This document shows positions 1-7,839 of a stretch of 64,000 nt of DNA, in pieces. Under the pieces are notes generated by a model, which saw only the letters and a list, made by a program, of their open reading frames with translations, did not search any database and was not told where the DNA came from. The position numbers were made by a program, and so were the translations under genes. Source of the stretch: Streptomyces globisporus (GTDB taxonomy: Bacteria > Actinomycetota > Actinomycetes > Streptomycetales > Streptomycetaceae); NCBI GenBank assembly GCA_014649555.1, contig BMTG01000005.1, positions 310,001 to 374,000 on the forward strand, in the 5' to 3' direction. The number at the start of each line of letters is the position of its first letter. Positions within the stretch are counted from its first letter, which is position 1.

Positions 1-63
1 GTGCACGACACCGTCCCGGTGGACTTCGCCGCTGCCGTCAGGGGATTCCTCGACTCTCTGTGA
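1..63 (+). CDS. C-terminal end of a CDS, probably alpha/beta hydrolase
   Basis: An open frame runs from the left edge to a TGA at 61-63 and gives 20 residues ending in VRGFLDSL. The visible piece contains an H-D followed by a short amphipathic helix (DFAAAVRGFLDSL). This resembles the last helix after the catalytic histidine in alpha/beta hydrolases, but the fragment is too short to prove it. The remainder lies outside the window. Confidence 0.45.
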   Translation: MHDTVPVDFAAAVRGFLDSL

Positions 64-127
64 CCATGCCGGGGCGTTCCCGGAAATGGGTTCGTCAAGG
101 AGCGGCCGGTCGGATAAGGGTGGGACC

Positions 128-1504
128 ATGACTTCTCTCGGTGAAGACCTGCTCCCCAGTACCCGGCGCGCCCTGCTGCACCGTATCGCCGTCGCGCAGC
201 GGGACGGGCGTGCGCCGTCCCTTGTGGCCGCGGTGGGGCGGCAGGGGCGTACGGCCTGGAGCGGGGCGCGTACGTGTGTCGACGGGCATGCTCCCGACGC
301 CGATACGCAGTACCGGATCGGCTCGATCACCAAGACGTTCACGGCCGTTCTGGTGCTGCGGCTGCGGGACGAGGGCCTGATCGACCTGGACGACCCGCTG
401 GAGAAGCACCTTCCTGGTACGGGCGTGGGCGGGGCGACCGTCTTTCAGCTGCTGTGCCACAGTGCGGGGCTGGGGGCCGAGACGCCGGCCCCCTGGTGGG
501 AGCGGACGCCCGGCAGCCTGCGGCCGGAGATCGCCGATGTCCTGGGCGACCGGCCGCAGATGCATCCGGCCGGGCATCGTCACCACTACTCCAACCCTGG
601 TTACACCCTGCTCGGTTCGCTGGTGGAAGCGGTTCGAGGTGTCTCCTGGGAGGAGGCGCTGCGCCGGGAGATCCTGGAACCGCTGGGCATGCACCGGACG
701 ACGAGCGCCCCCGTGGTACCGCACGCGGGCGGCTGGGCCGTCCACCCCTGGGCCGATGTGATGCTGAGCGAGCCCGCCGAGGACCTCGGGATCATGGCGC
801 CCGCCGGTCAGCTCTGGTCTACCGCGGAGGATCTGCTGCGGTTCGCCGCCTTCCTGGCCGGGGGCGACGACCGGGTCCTCTCGGCCTCCTCCGTACGGGA
901 GATGCGGACGCCCGCCGCCCCGGTCGAGATCGGCGGCAGCGGTTACGGTCTCGGGCTCCAGATCGTCGGGGGCGAAGGGCGTGTGCTCTTCGGGCACTCG
1001 GGATCGCTTCCCGGATTCGTCGCCGGCCTCTGGGTGTGCGAGGAGGAGGACGTGGCGGCGGTCGCCCTCGCCAATGTCACCTCCGGGCTGCCCGCCGCGA
1101 CGGTGGCCGCCGAACTCCTGAACATCGTCGTCGAGGCCGAGCCACGGATCCCGGAGCCCTGGCGTCCGCTGCCCGAGGTGGACGACGAACTGCTCGCGCT
1201 GACCGGCGTCTGGCACTGGGGCACCAGCACGTTCACGCTGAGCCTCACCGGGGACCGGGGCCTCCAGCTCACGCCGCTCGGCGGGAAGGGGCGCGGCGCT
1301 GCCTTCACGTACCGGCCGGACGGCACCTGGGCGGGCCAGAACGACTACTACGCGGGGGAGACCCTGCGCGTCGTACGCAAGGACGACGGCTCGGTGGACC
1401 ACCTCGACCTCGGCTCGTTCGTCTTCACACGGGAGCCGTACGAGGCGGGGGCGGCCGTGCCCGGTGGCGTGGACGCGGAGGGCTGGCGCGGGCTCGGCGG
1501 CTGA
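128..1504 (+). CDS. Serine hydrolase, class C beta-lactamase-like
   Basis: A 458-residue penicillin-binding-protein-like serine hydrolase (beta-lactamase/D-aminopeptidase/esterase superfamily). The nucleophile motif SITK is at residues 66-69, the second motif YSN at 154-156, and an HSG triad replaces KTG at 290-292. The N-terminal half carries the catalytic fold and the last 110 residues form a beta-rich extra domain. No signal peptide or membrane segment is visible, so a cytoplasmic enzyme is likely. The start at 128 follows AAGGGTGGG; an in-frame ATG at 86 would add 14 residues without a better ribosome site. The natural substrate cannot be read from the sequence; HSG in place of KTG is common in esterase-like members. 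It converges on the acetyltransferase at 1571. Confidence 0.85.
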   Translation: MTSLGEDLLPSTRRALLHRIAVAQRDGRAPSLVAAVGRQGRTAWSGARTCVDGHAPDADTQYRIGSITKTFTAVLVLRLRDEGLIDLDDPLEKHLPGTGVGGATVFQLLCHSAGLGAETPAPWWERTPGSLRPEIADVLGDRPQMHPAGHRHHYSNPGYTLLGSLVEAVRGVSWEEALRREILEPLGMHRTTSAPVVPHAGGWAVHPWADVMLSEPAEDLGIMAPAGQLWSTAEDLLRFAAFLAGGDDRVLSASSVREMRTPAAPVEIGGSGYGLGLQIVGGEGRVLFGHSGSLPGFVAGLWVCEEEDVAAVALANVTSGLPAATVAAELLNIVVEAEPRIPEPWRPLPEVDDELLALTGVWHWGTSTFTLSLTGDRGLQLTPLGGKGRGAAFTYRPDGTWAGQNDYYAGETLRVVRKDDGSVDHLDLGSFVFTREPYEAGAAVPGGVDAEGWRGLGG

Positions 1505-1524
1505 GCTCCGGGCCCCGGAGCGCA

Positions 1525-1564
1525 GAGAGCGGGTGGTGTTTCACGTGAAACACCACCCGCTCTC
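1525..1564. terminator. 40-bp perfect palindrome, convergent terminator with parS at its centre
   Basis: Two 20-nt arms (1525-1544 and 1545-1564) are exact reverse complements with no spacer. The element lies between the convergent ends of the serine hydrolase (1504) and the acetyltransferase (1571). In RNA from either strand it could form a long hairpin ending both transcripts. The central 16 bp are a perfect parS site, annotated separately. Confidence 0.7.
1537..1552. promoter_or_regulatory. parS: parS, exact consensus
   Basis: TGTTTCACGTGAAACA is an exact 16-bp match to the ParB-binding parS sequence. Streptomyces chromosomes carry about twenty such sites clustered around oriC, where ParB assembles and ParA-driven segregation starts during sporulation. 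It sits in a convergent intergenic gap, the classic position. Confidence 0.95.
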
Positions 1565-1570
1565 CTTCTG

Positions 1571-2023
1571 TCAGAGCGCCAGCTTGAAGCCCACATGGCT
1601 CGCCGTGAAGCCGAGCCGCTCGTAGAAGCGGTGCGCGTCCTCGCGGGTGACATCCGAGGTCAGCTGCACCAACTGGCAGTTCTGGCGGCGGGATTCGTCC
1701 ACAGCCCACTGGATGAGCTGGGTGCCGAGGCCGCTGCCGCGCTCGTCGCCGTGGATGCGGACGCCCTCGATGATCGAGCGCGTCGAGCCCCGGCGGGAAA
1801 GCCCCGGGATGATGGTCAGCTGCAGGGTACCGACGACGCGGTTCTGGCGGACGGCGACGACCACGTGCTGGTTGGGGTCGTCGGCCAGCCGCTGGAGCGC
1901 TTCCTGGTACGGGGTGAGGTCGTCCGGCGACTCGCGCTGCGCGCCCAGGGGGTCGTCGGCGAGCATCGCGACGACCGCAGGCAGGTCGTCCGGAGTGGCG
2001 GGGCGTATGTCGAGACGGCTCAT
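1571..2023 (-). CDS. GNAT-family N-acetyltransferase
   Basis: A 150-residue single-domain GNAT acetyltransferase. The fold begins at once (DIRPATPDDLPAVVAML), the acetyl-CoA loop is seen as ERGSGLGTQL around residues 94-103, and the C-terminal HRFYERLGF motif is at 131-139. It transfers an acetyl group from acetyl-CoA to an unidentified small molecule or protein amine. The start at 2023 gives the usual family N-terminus; an ATG three codons upstream (2032) is possible and neither has a strong ribosome site. It lies 41 bp downstream of the MarR gene on the same strand and may be cotranscribed with it. Confidence 0.85.
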   Translation of the reverse strand: MSRLDIRPATPDDLPAVVAMLADDPLGAQRESPDDLTPYQEALQRLADDPNQHVVVAVRQNRVVGTLQLTIIPGLSRRGSTRSIIEGVRIHGDERGSGLGTQLIQWAVDESRRQNCQLVQLTSDVTREDAHRFYERLGFTASHVGFKLAL

Positions 2024-2064
2024 GATCGGCATCTTAGGGCGGGCGCCGGGGACGCCGGAGTCGG

Positions 2065-2523
2065 TCAGACCGGGGCCTTCAGCTCTTCGACCGCTCTGAC
2101 CAGAGGAGCGAGCTCCGGGTTCTCCGCCGCCTCGTCCAGGGCCGCCCGCAGTGCGCTGTCGTTCGTCGGCCGGGCGGCCTTCAGCAGTGCGAGCCCGGCT
2201 TCGGTGACGTCGGTGTAGATGCCCCGGCGGTCGGTGTCGCACAGATACCGGGTCAGCAGCCCACGGTCCTCGAGGCGGGTGACGAGCCGGGTGGTGGCGC
2301 TCTGGCTGAGGACGACGGCGTCGGCGACCTGCTTCATCTGGAGGTGCCCGCCGACCCCGTTGTGCTGCCGGCTCAACACGTCGAGCAGGGAGTACTCGCG
2401 TGCGCTGAGCCCGTGGCCGGCCTGGAGGGCCCGCTCGATACGTGCCTCGATCTTCCCGTGGAGCAGCGAGAGCGTGCACCAGCTCTGGGCGATGGCGGTC
2501 AGGGCGGGGTCGGTCGCGGTCAT
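2065..2523 (-). CDS. MarR-family transcriptional regulator
   Basis: A 152-residue winged-helix repressor of the MarR type. Helices flank the recognition region QMKQVADAVVLSQSATTRLVTRLEDRGLL (about residues 66-94), followed by the wing DTDRRGIYTDVTEAG. It is transcribed divergently from the MFS efflux gene, a layout in which MarR proteins usually repress both genes and are released by a ligand. The start at 2523 follows GGAGGAGAGAGAC; an in-frame start upstream would read into the divergent promoter. Direct TGCAATTA repeats at 2588-2613 are candidate operators. Confidence 0.9.
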   Translation of the reverse strand: MTATDPALTAIAQSWCTLSLLHGKIEARIERALQAGHGLSAREYSLLDVLSRQHNGVGGHLQMKQVADAVVLSQSATTRLVTRLEDRGLLTRYLCDTDRRGIYTDVTEAGLALLKAARPTNDSALRAALDEAAENPELAPLVRAVEELKAPV

Positions 2524-2587
2524 GTCTCTCTCCTCCGTACGGGAGCGGTGTGACTCCAGGATAGGGGACATCCGCAATAGCCCGCGC

Positions 2588-2616
2588 TTGCAATTAACCA
2601 GCGTCTGCAATTATTG
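2588..2616. promoter_or_regulatory. Candidate MarR operator, repeated TGCAATTA
   Basis: The divergent marR/MFS gap contains TTGCAATTA (2588-2596) and CTGCAATTA (2605-2613). The second copy extends into the palindrome CAATTATTG (2608-2616). The repeat period is 17 bp. This is the only AT-rich stretch nearby and sits where a repressor would block both promoters. Assignment to the neighbouring MarR is inference. Confidence 0.5.
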
Positions 2617-2663
2617 TGGACGCTCTTAAGGCGCAGACGCAATCTCCAAGGAAGGTCAAACCC

Positions 2664-3875
2664 ATGCCGCTAGCGCTCCTCGCTCTCGCCATCGGGGCAT
2701 TCGGGATCGGAACGACCGAGTTCGTGATCATGGGGTTGCTCCCCGAGGTCGCCGGTGATTTCCAGGTCTCGATCCCGACCGCGGGCTTCCTGGTGACCGG
2801 CTACGCGCTCGGTGTGGTCCTCGGAGCCCCACTGATGACGCTGCTGGGCACCCGTGTCACCCGTAAGCGCATGCTGATGCTGCTCATGGGGCTGTTCGTC
2901 GTGGGCAACGTGGTGTCCGCGCTCGCTCCGGTCTTCGGCGTCATGCTCGCCGGACGCGTGATCGCCTCCCTCGCGCACGGTGCCTTCTTCGGCATCGGCT
3001 CGGTGGTCGCGGCCGATCTGGTGGCCCCGCAGAAGAAGGCCGGGGCCATCGCCATGATGTTCACGGGACTCACCGTCGCCAACGTCGTCGGCGTTCCCCT
3101 CGGCACGTTCATCGGACAGACCGCGGGCTGGCGGACCACGTTCCTCGTCGTCGCCGTCCTGGGTGTCGTAGGACTGCTCGGCGTCGCGAAGCTCGTGCCG
3201 GAGCAGCCCAAGGCGGAAGGCGTACGCATCCGCCACGAGCTGGCCGCGTTCCGCAACGTCCAGGTCCTGCTGGCGATGGCCATGACCGTCCTGGGCTTCG
3301 GCGGAGTCTTCGCCGCGATCACCTACATCACCCCGATGATGACCGAGATCGCCGGTTACTCGGCCTCGTCCGTCACCTGGCTGCTGGTCCTCTTCGGCCT
3401 CGGCATGGTGGGCGGCAACCTGGTCGGCGGGAAGTTCGCCGACCGCCGTCTGATGCCCCTGCTGTACGTGTCGCTCGGCGCGCTCGCCGTGGTCCTCGGC
3501 CTGTTCACCGTGACCGCCCACAACAAGGTCGCCGCGGCCGTCACCATCGTCCTGATCGGCGCCCTGGGCTTCGCGACCGTGCCGCCGCTGCAGAAGCGGG
3601 TCCTCGACCAGGCGGCGGGTGCGCCGACGCTGGCCTCCGCGGTCAACATCGGGGCCTTCAACCTCGGCAACGCCCTGTCCGCCTGGCTCGGCGGTCTCGT
3701 CATCGCGGCCGGCCTCGGCTACACGGCCCCCAACTGGGTCGGCGCCGCGCTCGCCGCCTCGGCGCTGGTCCTTGCGGTGCTCTCCAGCATCCTGGAGCGC
3801 CGGGAGACCGGGAAGGGCCGGATCGTCACCGGGAGCAGCCCCGAGCAGGCCCCCGTGGCGGCAGCCCGGCACTGA
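2664..3875 (+). CDS. MFS efflux transporter, DHA1 family (chloramphenicol/arabinose-exporter type)
   Basis: A 403-residue major facilitator with twelve hydrophobic segments. It carries the DHA1 signature GIGTTEFVIMGLLPEVAGDF-like region in helix 1 and the loop motif GTRVTRKRMLM after helix 2. Relatives include Cmx/CmlR chloramphenicol exporters and AraJ/YdhP-type sugar or drug exporters. It acts at the cytoplasmic membrane as a proton antiporter. The start at 2664 follows AAGGAAGG; the open frame extends back to 2616 but that part overlaps the operator. Control by the divergent MarR protein is likely. The true substrate is unknown. Confidence 0.88.
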   Translation: MPLALLALAIGAFGIGTTEFVIMGLLPEVAGDFQVSIPTAGFLVTGYALGVVLGAPLMTLLGTRVTRKRMLMLLMGLFVVGNVVSALAPVFGVMLAGRVIASLAHGAFFGIGSVVAADLVAPQKKAGAIAMMFTGLTVANVVGVPLGTFIGQTAGWRTTFLVVAVLGVVGLLGVAKLVPEQPKAEGVRIRHELAAFRNVQVLLAMAMTVLGFGGVFAAITYITPMMTEIAGYSASSVTWLLVLFGLGMVGGNLVGGKFADRRLMPLLYVSLGALAVVLGLFTVTAHNKVAAAVTIVLIGALGFATVPPLQKRVLDQAAGAPTLASAVNIGAFNLGNALSAWLGGLVIAAGLGYTAPNWVGAALAASALVLAVLSSILERRETGKGRIVTGSSPEQAPVAAARH

Positions 3876-3956
3876 GCCCCAGCGCCTCCGTGCTCGCGTA
3901 CCGGTGATCGGCCGCACTGCGGATCGGCCGCCCCGCGCTCCCTCCCGGCCGAGATT

Positions 3957-3987
3957 CAGCCGCACCGTCCTCGTGGCGGTGCGGCTG
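3957..3987. terminator. Hairpin terminator between convergent genes
   Basis: CAGCCGCACCG (3957-3967) and CGGTGCGGCTG (3977-3987) form an 11-bp stem with a 9-nt loop. It lies after the MFS gene and just before the end of the convergent acetyltransferase gene, so it can serve both. Confidence 0.7.
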
Positions 3988-3994
3988 TTACGGG

Positions 3995-4936
3995 TCAGCC
4001 GGTCGCGACGGTGAGCGGAGCGAACCTGCGGGCGGCGTCACCGGGCAGATCCGGGATGCCGTACGTCATCACGGTGGTCCGGGAGAGGGGCTCCAGGCCG
4101 TGCTCCGTCAGCCAGCCGAGCAGCTCCTTGTGCCGGGCGTCGACATCGGCCCGCAGCGGCCGGTCCGTCGTGGCGGCCAGTGCCGCGACCAGGGCCTGCG
4201 CGGTGGCCGTGTCCCGCGCGATCAGCGGCCCCACCACCTCGGCCTGCCCGCTCGGCCAGAGCGCCGCGTAGCCGACCAGCTCGCCGTGCTCCTGGGCGAC
4301 CTGGAGCCGGTCGGAGAAGGCGGGCAGCCGGGCGAGGAGATGCGTCCGGTCGGCGCCGAACACGGGGAGGTCGAGCCGGACCATCGCCTGTAGATCGTCC
4401 GCCGCGGCCGGCCGGGTGGTCACGGACGAGGCCGATGACGGAAGCCCCGACGCCGGGACAGCCGACGAGGAGGGGGCGGCAGCGGCGGAGACCGAGGGGG
4501 AGCCGCCGGAGCCGATCGCTTCGAAGCGGCCGCCGACGCGTTCGGACCGGCCCACGGGGGAGAAGCCGAGGTCTTCGTAGAGCGGCTGTCCCTGCTCCGT
4601 GGCGTACAGGGTGAGCGGGGTGTCCCCCGCCGTCTCCATCACGTGCCGCATGAGCCGGCGGGCGATTCCCTGACGTGCGTAGCGCCCGGCGACGAGCATC
4701 ATGCCGACGGCGATGACGTCGGATCCGTAGGGCATGGTCAGGCAGGTCGCCGCCAGGCCCTTGCCGTCCGGGGCATCGATCCCGTACCCGGTGCCGGCCG
4801 AGAGGAGCAGTCCCCACCGGTGTTCGTCGCGCGGCCAGCCGCGGTCCTCGCAGAGATCGGCGCAGGGGACCAGGTCTCCCCGGTTCAGGCGTCGGATCGG
4901 CAGGTCGACGAGGGAGCGGGGTGAAGGGCTGTGCAT
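3995..4936 (-). CDS. GNAT-family N-acetyltransferase, two-part
   Basis: A 313-residue acetyltransferase. The N-terminal GNAT domain shows the acetyl-CoA loop region RYARQGIARRLMRHVME near residues 86-102 and the helix LYEDLGFSPVGR. A low-complexity Ser/Ala/Pro linker (about 150-175) joins a second domain resembling the C-terminal half of YitH/HolE-type acetyltransferases (RLDLPVFGADRTHLLARL...). The substrate is unknown. The start at 4936 is 4 bp after the stop of the upstream membrane-protein gene, so the two form an operon read leftward. Confidence 0.8.
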   Translation of the reverse strand: MHSPSPRSLVDLPIRRLNRGDLVPCADLCEDRGWPRDEHRWGLLLSAGTGYGIDAPDGKGLAATCLTMPYGSDVIAVGMMLVAGRYARQGIARRLMRHVMETAGDTPLTLYATEQGQPLYEDLGFSPVGRSERVGGRFEAIGSGGSPSVSAAAAPSSSAVPASGLPSSASSVTTRPAAADDLQAMVRLDLPVFGADRTHLLARLPAFSDRLQVAQEHGELVGYAALWPSGQAEVVGPLIARDTATAQALVAALAATTDRPLRADVDARHKELLGWLTEHGLEPLSRTTVMTYGIPDLPGDAARRFAPLTVATG

Positions 4937-4940
4937 GGGG

Positions 4941-5477
4941 TCAGGCTGTCTGACGGGATGATCGCGCGTCCACCGATTTCGCGGAACTGGCCGAGAACCG
5001 CAACCGTCTGCCGCGCCGGGTGAGCCCCCACGGCTTGAGGATCGAGATCGCGGTGATGAAGAGATAGGTGGCGCTGGCCACCGACGGCGCGATCACCAGG
5101 TTGATGTCGACGGCTTTCTCGGCGGCCGCCGTGTCGATCCCGGGGCGCAGGGAGAAGACCGACAGACCCGTCGTGATCAGGGTCAGCCAGAACTTGGTCC
5201 ACACCCAGCGATGCCGGGCCAGGCCCCACGGAGTGCCCAGCGCGAGCACCAGGCCGCTGACCAGGGCGAGCAGCGCCACCGGAACCACCAGCCAGTCCCC
5301 GAAGACCTTCATGGCCCGGGTGGCGGCCCCCACGGTGGCGGGATCGCCGGTGGCGAACGCGGTGATGCCGAGCGCCAGCAGGCCGACGGTCAGGCCGAGC
5401 CAGCTGACGGAGACGTCGACATGGGCGACGCGGAGCCCTCGGCGTACGGGGCGCTTGAGTGGTTTCACGTGAAACAC
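4941..5477 (-). CDS. Four-helix integral membrane protein starting within a parS site
   Basis: A 178-residue protein with four strongly hydrophobic segments (about 26-43, 57-80, 92-108, 130-150), a basic N-terminus and a basic C-terminal tail. It resembles DUF2269-like membrane proteins, but no function is known. The GTG start at 5477-5475 lies inside a parS site, so the protein begins M-F-H-V-K, the peptide encoded by that sequence. No good ribosome site precedes it. It is cotranscribed with the acetyltransferase 4 bp downstream. Confidence 0.75.
   Translation of the reverse strand: MFHVKPLKRPVRRGLRVAHVDVSVSWLGLTVGLLALGITAFATGDPATVGAATRAMKVFGDWLVVPVALLALVSGLVLALGTPWGLARHRWVWTKFWLTLITTGLSVFSLRPGIDTAAAEKAVDINLVIAPSVASATYLFITAISILKPWGLTRRGRRLRFSASSAKSVDARSSRQTA
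5461..5476. promoter_or_regulatory. parS: parS overlapping a start codon
   Basis: GGTTTCACGTGAAACA matches parS except for the first base; the 14-bp palindromic core is perfect. It covers the start codon and first codons of the membrane-protein gene read leftward (M-F-H-V-K). ParB binding here could also affect expression of that operon; this is inference. Confidence 0.9.
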
Positions 5478-5525
5478 GATGCAGAGCCCGGCCGTCCCCG
5501 GCGTCCCGCAGCGGGAGTATCCAGG

Positions 5526-5561
5526 GGTACCGGCCGGGGAGTAGACGCCCCGGCCGGTACC
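5526..5561 (-). terminator. Terminator after the Nudix gene
   Basis: A 14-bp perfect stem (5526-5539 with 5548-5561) and an 8-nt loop lie directly after the Nudix stop codon in the leftward direction and before the parS-containing gene. Confidence 0.75.
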
Positions 5562-5586
5562 GGGGCGTGGCCCCGCCGCGTGGATG

Positions 5587-6066
5587 TCAGCCCAGGTCGG
5601 GTGCGTGCATCGCGCGTACGCCTTCGATGTTGCCGTCCAGGTAGTGCCGCAGGGACAGCGGGACGAGGTGCACGGCCGCGATCCCGACCCTGCTGAACGG
5701 CACCCGGACGATCTCGTACTCCCCGGTGGGCTCGTCGATCTCCGGGCCGTGCCGCAGGGAGACGTCCATCGACGCCAGCCGGCAGACGAAGAAGTGCTGG
5801 ACCTTCACCCCCGTCACGCCGCCGTCCGCGATGTGCTCCACGGTGTCGACGAAGCACGGGACCACGTCGACGATCTTGGCGCCGAGCTCCTCGTCGACCT
5901 CGCGGTGCAGCGCGTCGACGACGGTGGCGTCCTCCGGCTCGACCCCGCCGCCGGGCGTGAGCCAGTACGGATCGACTCCCGGCTTCGTGCGCTTGATCAG
6001 AATGAGATCGTCGCCGTCGAGCAGGACGGCGCGTGCGGTGCGCTTGACCACAGGACGTTCGGTCAT
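5587..6066 (-). CDS. Nudix hydrolase
   Basis: A 159-residue Nudix-fold pyrophosphohydrolase. The Nudix box GGVEPEDATVVDALHREVDEELGAK spans about residues 40-64 with the expected G-x5-E-x7-REVDEELG pattern, giving the Mg2+-binding glutamates. It hydrolyses a nucleoside diphosphate linked to another moiety; the exact substrate cannot be told. The start at 6066 gives MTERPVVKRTARAVLL, where the first beta strand begins. It is read leftward, 44 bp after the cystathionine-lyase gene, and may be cotranscribed. Confidence 0.9.
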   Translation of the reverse strand: MTERPVVKRTARAVLLDGDDLILIKRTKPGVDPYWLTPGGGVEPEDATVVDALHREVDEELGAKIVDVVPCFVDTVEHIADGGVTGVKVQHFFVCRLASMDVSLRHGPEIDEPTGEYEIVRVPFSRVGIAAVHLVPLSLRHYLDGNIEGVRAMHAPDLG

Positions 6067-6110
6067 GGCAAGAGAGTGGCCCGCGGAGAGCCGTCTGAAA
6101 CTCCCCCGGC

Positions 6111-7235
6111 CTACCGGACCGCCGCGTCCAGCGCCTGTTCGACGTCGGCGAGCAGGTCCTCGGGGTCTTCCGCGCCCACCGAGAAACGGACGAAGCCCTC
6201 CGCGACGGCGTCGCCGCCCCAGCGGCCCCGGCGCTCCGCCGTGGATCGGACGCCGCCGAAGCTCGTCGCGTCGTCGACCAGGCGCAGCGCGGTCAGGAAG
6301 CGTTCGGCGGTGTCCCGGTCGGCCAGCTCGAAGGAGACGACGGACCCGAAGCGCCGCATCTGGCGGGTGGCGACGGCGTACGACGGGTCGGTGGGCAGCC
6401 CCGGATACCGCAGGCCCGTCACCTCCGTCCGCTTGGCCAGTGCCTCGGCGAGGGCGAGGGCGGTGGTGCACTGCCGGTCGATGCGCAGCTGGAGGGTGGA
6501 CAGCGAGCGGTGGGCGAGCCAGGCCTCCATCGGTCCGGGGATCGCCCCGACGACCTTGCGCCAGCGCCGTACGTCCGCTGTCAGCCGGGGATCGCGGCAG
6601 GTCACATGGCCGAGCAGGATGTCGCCGTGGCCGGTCATGCCCTTGGTGTCACTGGCGACCGAGAAGTCGGCGCCCAGCTCCAGCGGGCGCTGGCCGATCG
6701 GGGTCGCCAGGGTGTTGTCGACGGCGACCAGGGCGCCCGCCGCGTGCGCGGCCTCCACCAGCCGCCGGATGTCGCAGACGTCGAGGCCCGGGTTGGACGG
6801 GCTCTCGATCCACAGAAGCTTCGCCCCGTTCAGCAGGGCCAGCTGGGCGTCGCCGCCGGTCGGCGCGGTCCGGACCTCGACCCCGTACGCCGCCAGCTGC
6901 TCCCGTACGAGGGGGAGCGCCTGGTAGCCGTCGTCGGGCAGGACCACGGCGTCGCCCGAGCGGACCTGGGAGAGCAGCACCGCGGTGATCGCCGCCATGC
7001 CCGAGGCGAACACCGTCGTGCCCACGTCCCCGCCGGGCGCCTCCAGCTCACCGATGGCCCGCTCCAGATGGGTCCAGGTCGGGTTGGTCTCCCGGCCGTA
7101 GGTGTACGGGCCCACCGGTTCGCCGGAGAGGTGGAAGTGCGCGGCGAAGACGGGGCCGGGCAGTGTGGGTTCGAACTGCTCCGGTTCCGGAAGCCCGGCG
7201 CGTACCGCACGTGTTCCGTCGCCCATGGTGCTCAT
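6111..7235 (-). CDS. Cystathionine gamma-lyase-like PLP enzyme
   Basis: A 374-residue enzyme of the Cys/Met-metabolism fold-type I PLP family (cystathionine gamma-lyase/synthase, methionine gamma-lyase). It shows YGR at 46-48 (phosphate contact from the partner subunit), ESPSNP at 144-149, the PLP-ring aspartate in VDNT (D173), and the Schiff-base lysine in SDTKGMTGHGD (K198). The usual SATKY becomes SDTKG, a mild departure from canonical enzymes. The likely role is transsulfuration, cleavage of cystathionine to cysteine. The start at 7235 follows GAAGGAG. It lies upstream of the Nudix gene on the same strand. Confidence 0.85.
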   Translation of the reverse strand: MSTMGDGTRAVRAGLPEPEQFEPTLPGPVFAAHFHLSGEPVGPYTYGRETNPTWTHLERAIGELEAPGGDVGTTVFASGMAAITAVLLSQVRSGDAVVLPDDGYQALPLVREQLAAYGVEVRTAPTGGDAQLALLNGAKLLWIESPSNPGLDVCDIRRLVEAAHAAGALVAVDNTLATPIGQRPLELGADFSVASDTKGMTGHGDILLGHVTCRDPRLTADVRRWRKVVGAIPGPMEAWLAHRSLSTLQLRIDRQCTTALALAEALAKRTEVTGLRYPGLPTDPSYAVATRQMRRFGSVVSFELADRDTAERFLTALRLVDDATSFGGVRSTAERRGRWGGDAVAEGFVRFSVGAEDPEDLLADVEQALDAAVR

Positions 7236-7322
7236 GCCCTGCTCCTTCGCTGTTCTCCCTGGTGGAGACCGGTGTCCCCTGCACTCTTCCAGAGAGGCCG
7301 GGAGCAGCCTTCCGCCGTGTAC

Positions 7323-7347
7323 CGGAATCCCGAATGCTGGGATTCCG
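7323..7347 (-). terminator. Hairpin after the four-helix membrane gene
   Basis: CGGAATCCC (7323-7331) and GGGATTCCG (7339-7347) form a 9-bp stem with a 7-nt loop downstream of the leftward gene ending at 7375. A further CCCGGGATCCCCGGG repeat follows next to the stop codon. Confidence 0.6.
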
Positions 7348-7374
7348 AGGATGCCGGAACCCGGGATCCCCGGG

Positions 7375-7752
7375 TCAGTCCTCGTCGGGCAGGACGACAT
7401 TGAGCGCCCAGGACACCACCGAGATGATCAGTCCGCCGAGCACCGCCGTCCAGAACCCCTCGACGTGGAAGCTGAGATCGACCACGCCGGCCAGCCAGGA
7501 GGTCAGCAACAGCATCAGGGCGTTGACCACCAGGGTGATCAACCCCAGCGTCAGAATGAACAACGGGAAGGTCAGGAGCTGGACCACCGGCTTCACCAGA
7601 GAGTTCACCAGCCCGAAGATCAGCGCCACCAGGATCAGGGTGAGGGCCTTGCGGCCCGTGCTGCCGCCCTCCAGCGTGATGTTGCCGATCAGCCAGATGG
7701 CGACGGCCAGCGCACCCGCGTTGGCGATCGTCTTGACTACGAAATTCTTCAT
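7375..7752 (-). CDS. Phage-holin-family membrane protein (PF04020 type)
   Basis: A 125-residue protein with four transmembrane segments in the pattern of the YvlD/PF04020 'phage holin family': MKNFVVKTIANAGALAVAIW, then ITLEGG, two central helices around LTLGLITLVVNALMLLL, and a final helix before PDED. The name is historical; the bacterial members are not known to lyse cells. The start at 7752 gives the family's usual N-terminus, while an ATG at 7773 would add seven residues. It is divergent from the cupin gene. Confidence 0.8.
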   Translation of the reverse strand: MKNFVVKTIANAGALAVAIWLIGNITLEGGSTGRKALTLILVALIFGLVNSLVKPVVQLLTFPLFILTLGLITLVVNALMLLLTSWLAGVVDLSFHVEGFWTAVLGGLIISVVSWALNVVLPDED

Positions 7753-7839
7753 GTGTCTGATCGTGGCAGACATGATCGGTGGTGGACACCGACAGCACAG
7801 GTACAGCCGACAGCACGGGCACAAGGGGCGGGACGGGCC

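Noticed and set aside
7375-7752. A prophage lysis gene, because of the holin-family label
   Set aside because: The PF04020-type family name is historical, the gene is in core context, and no other phage genes are nearby.
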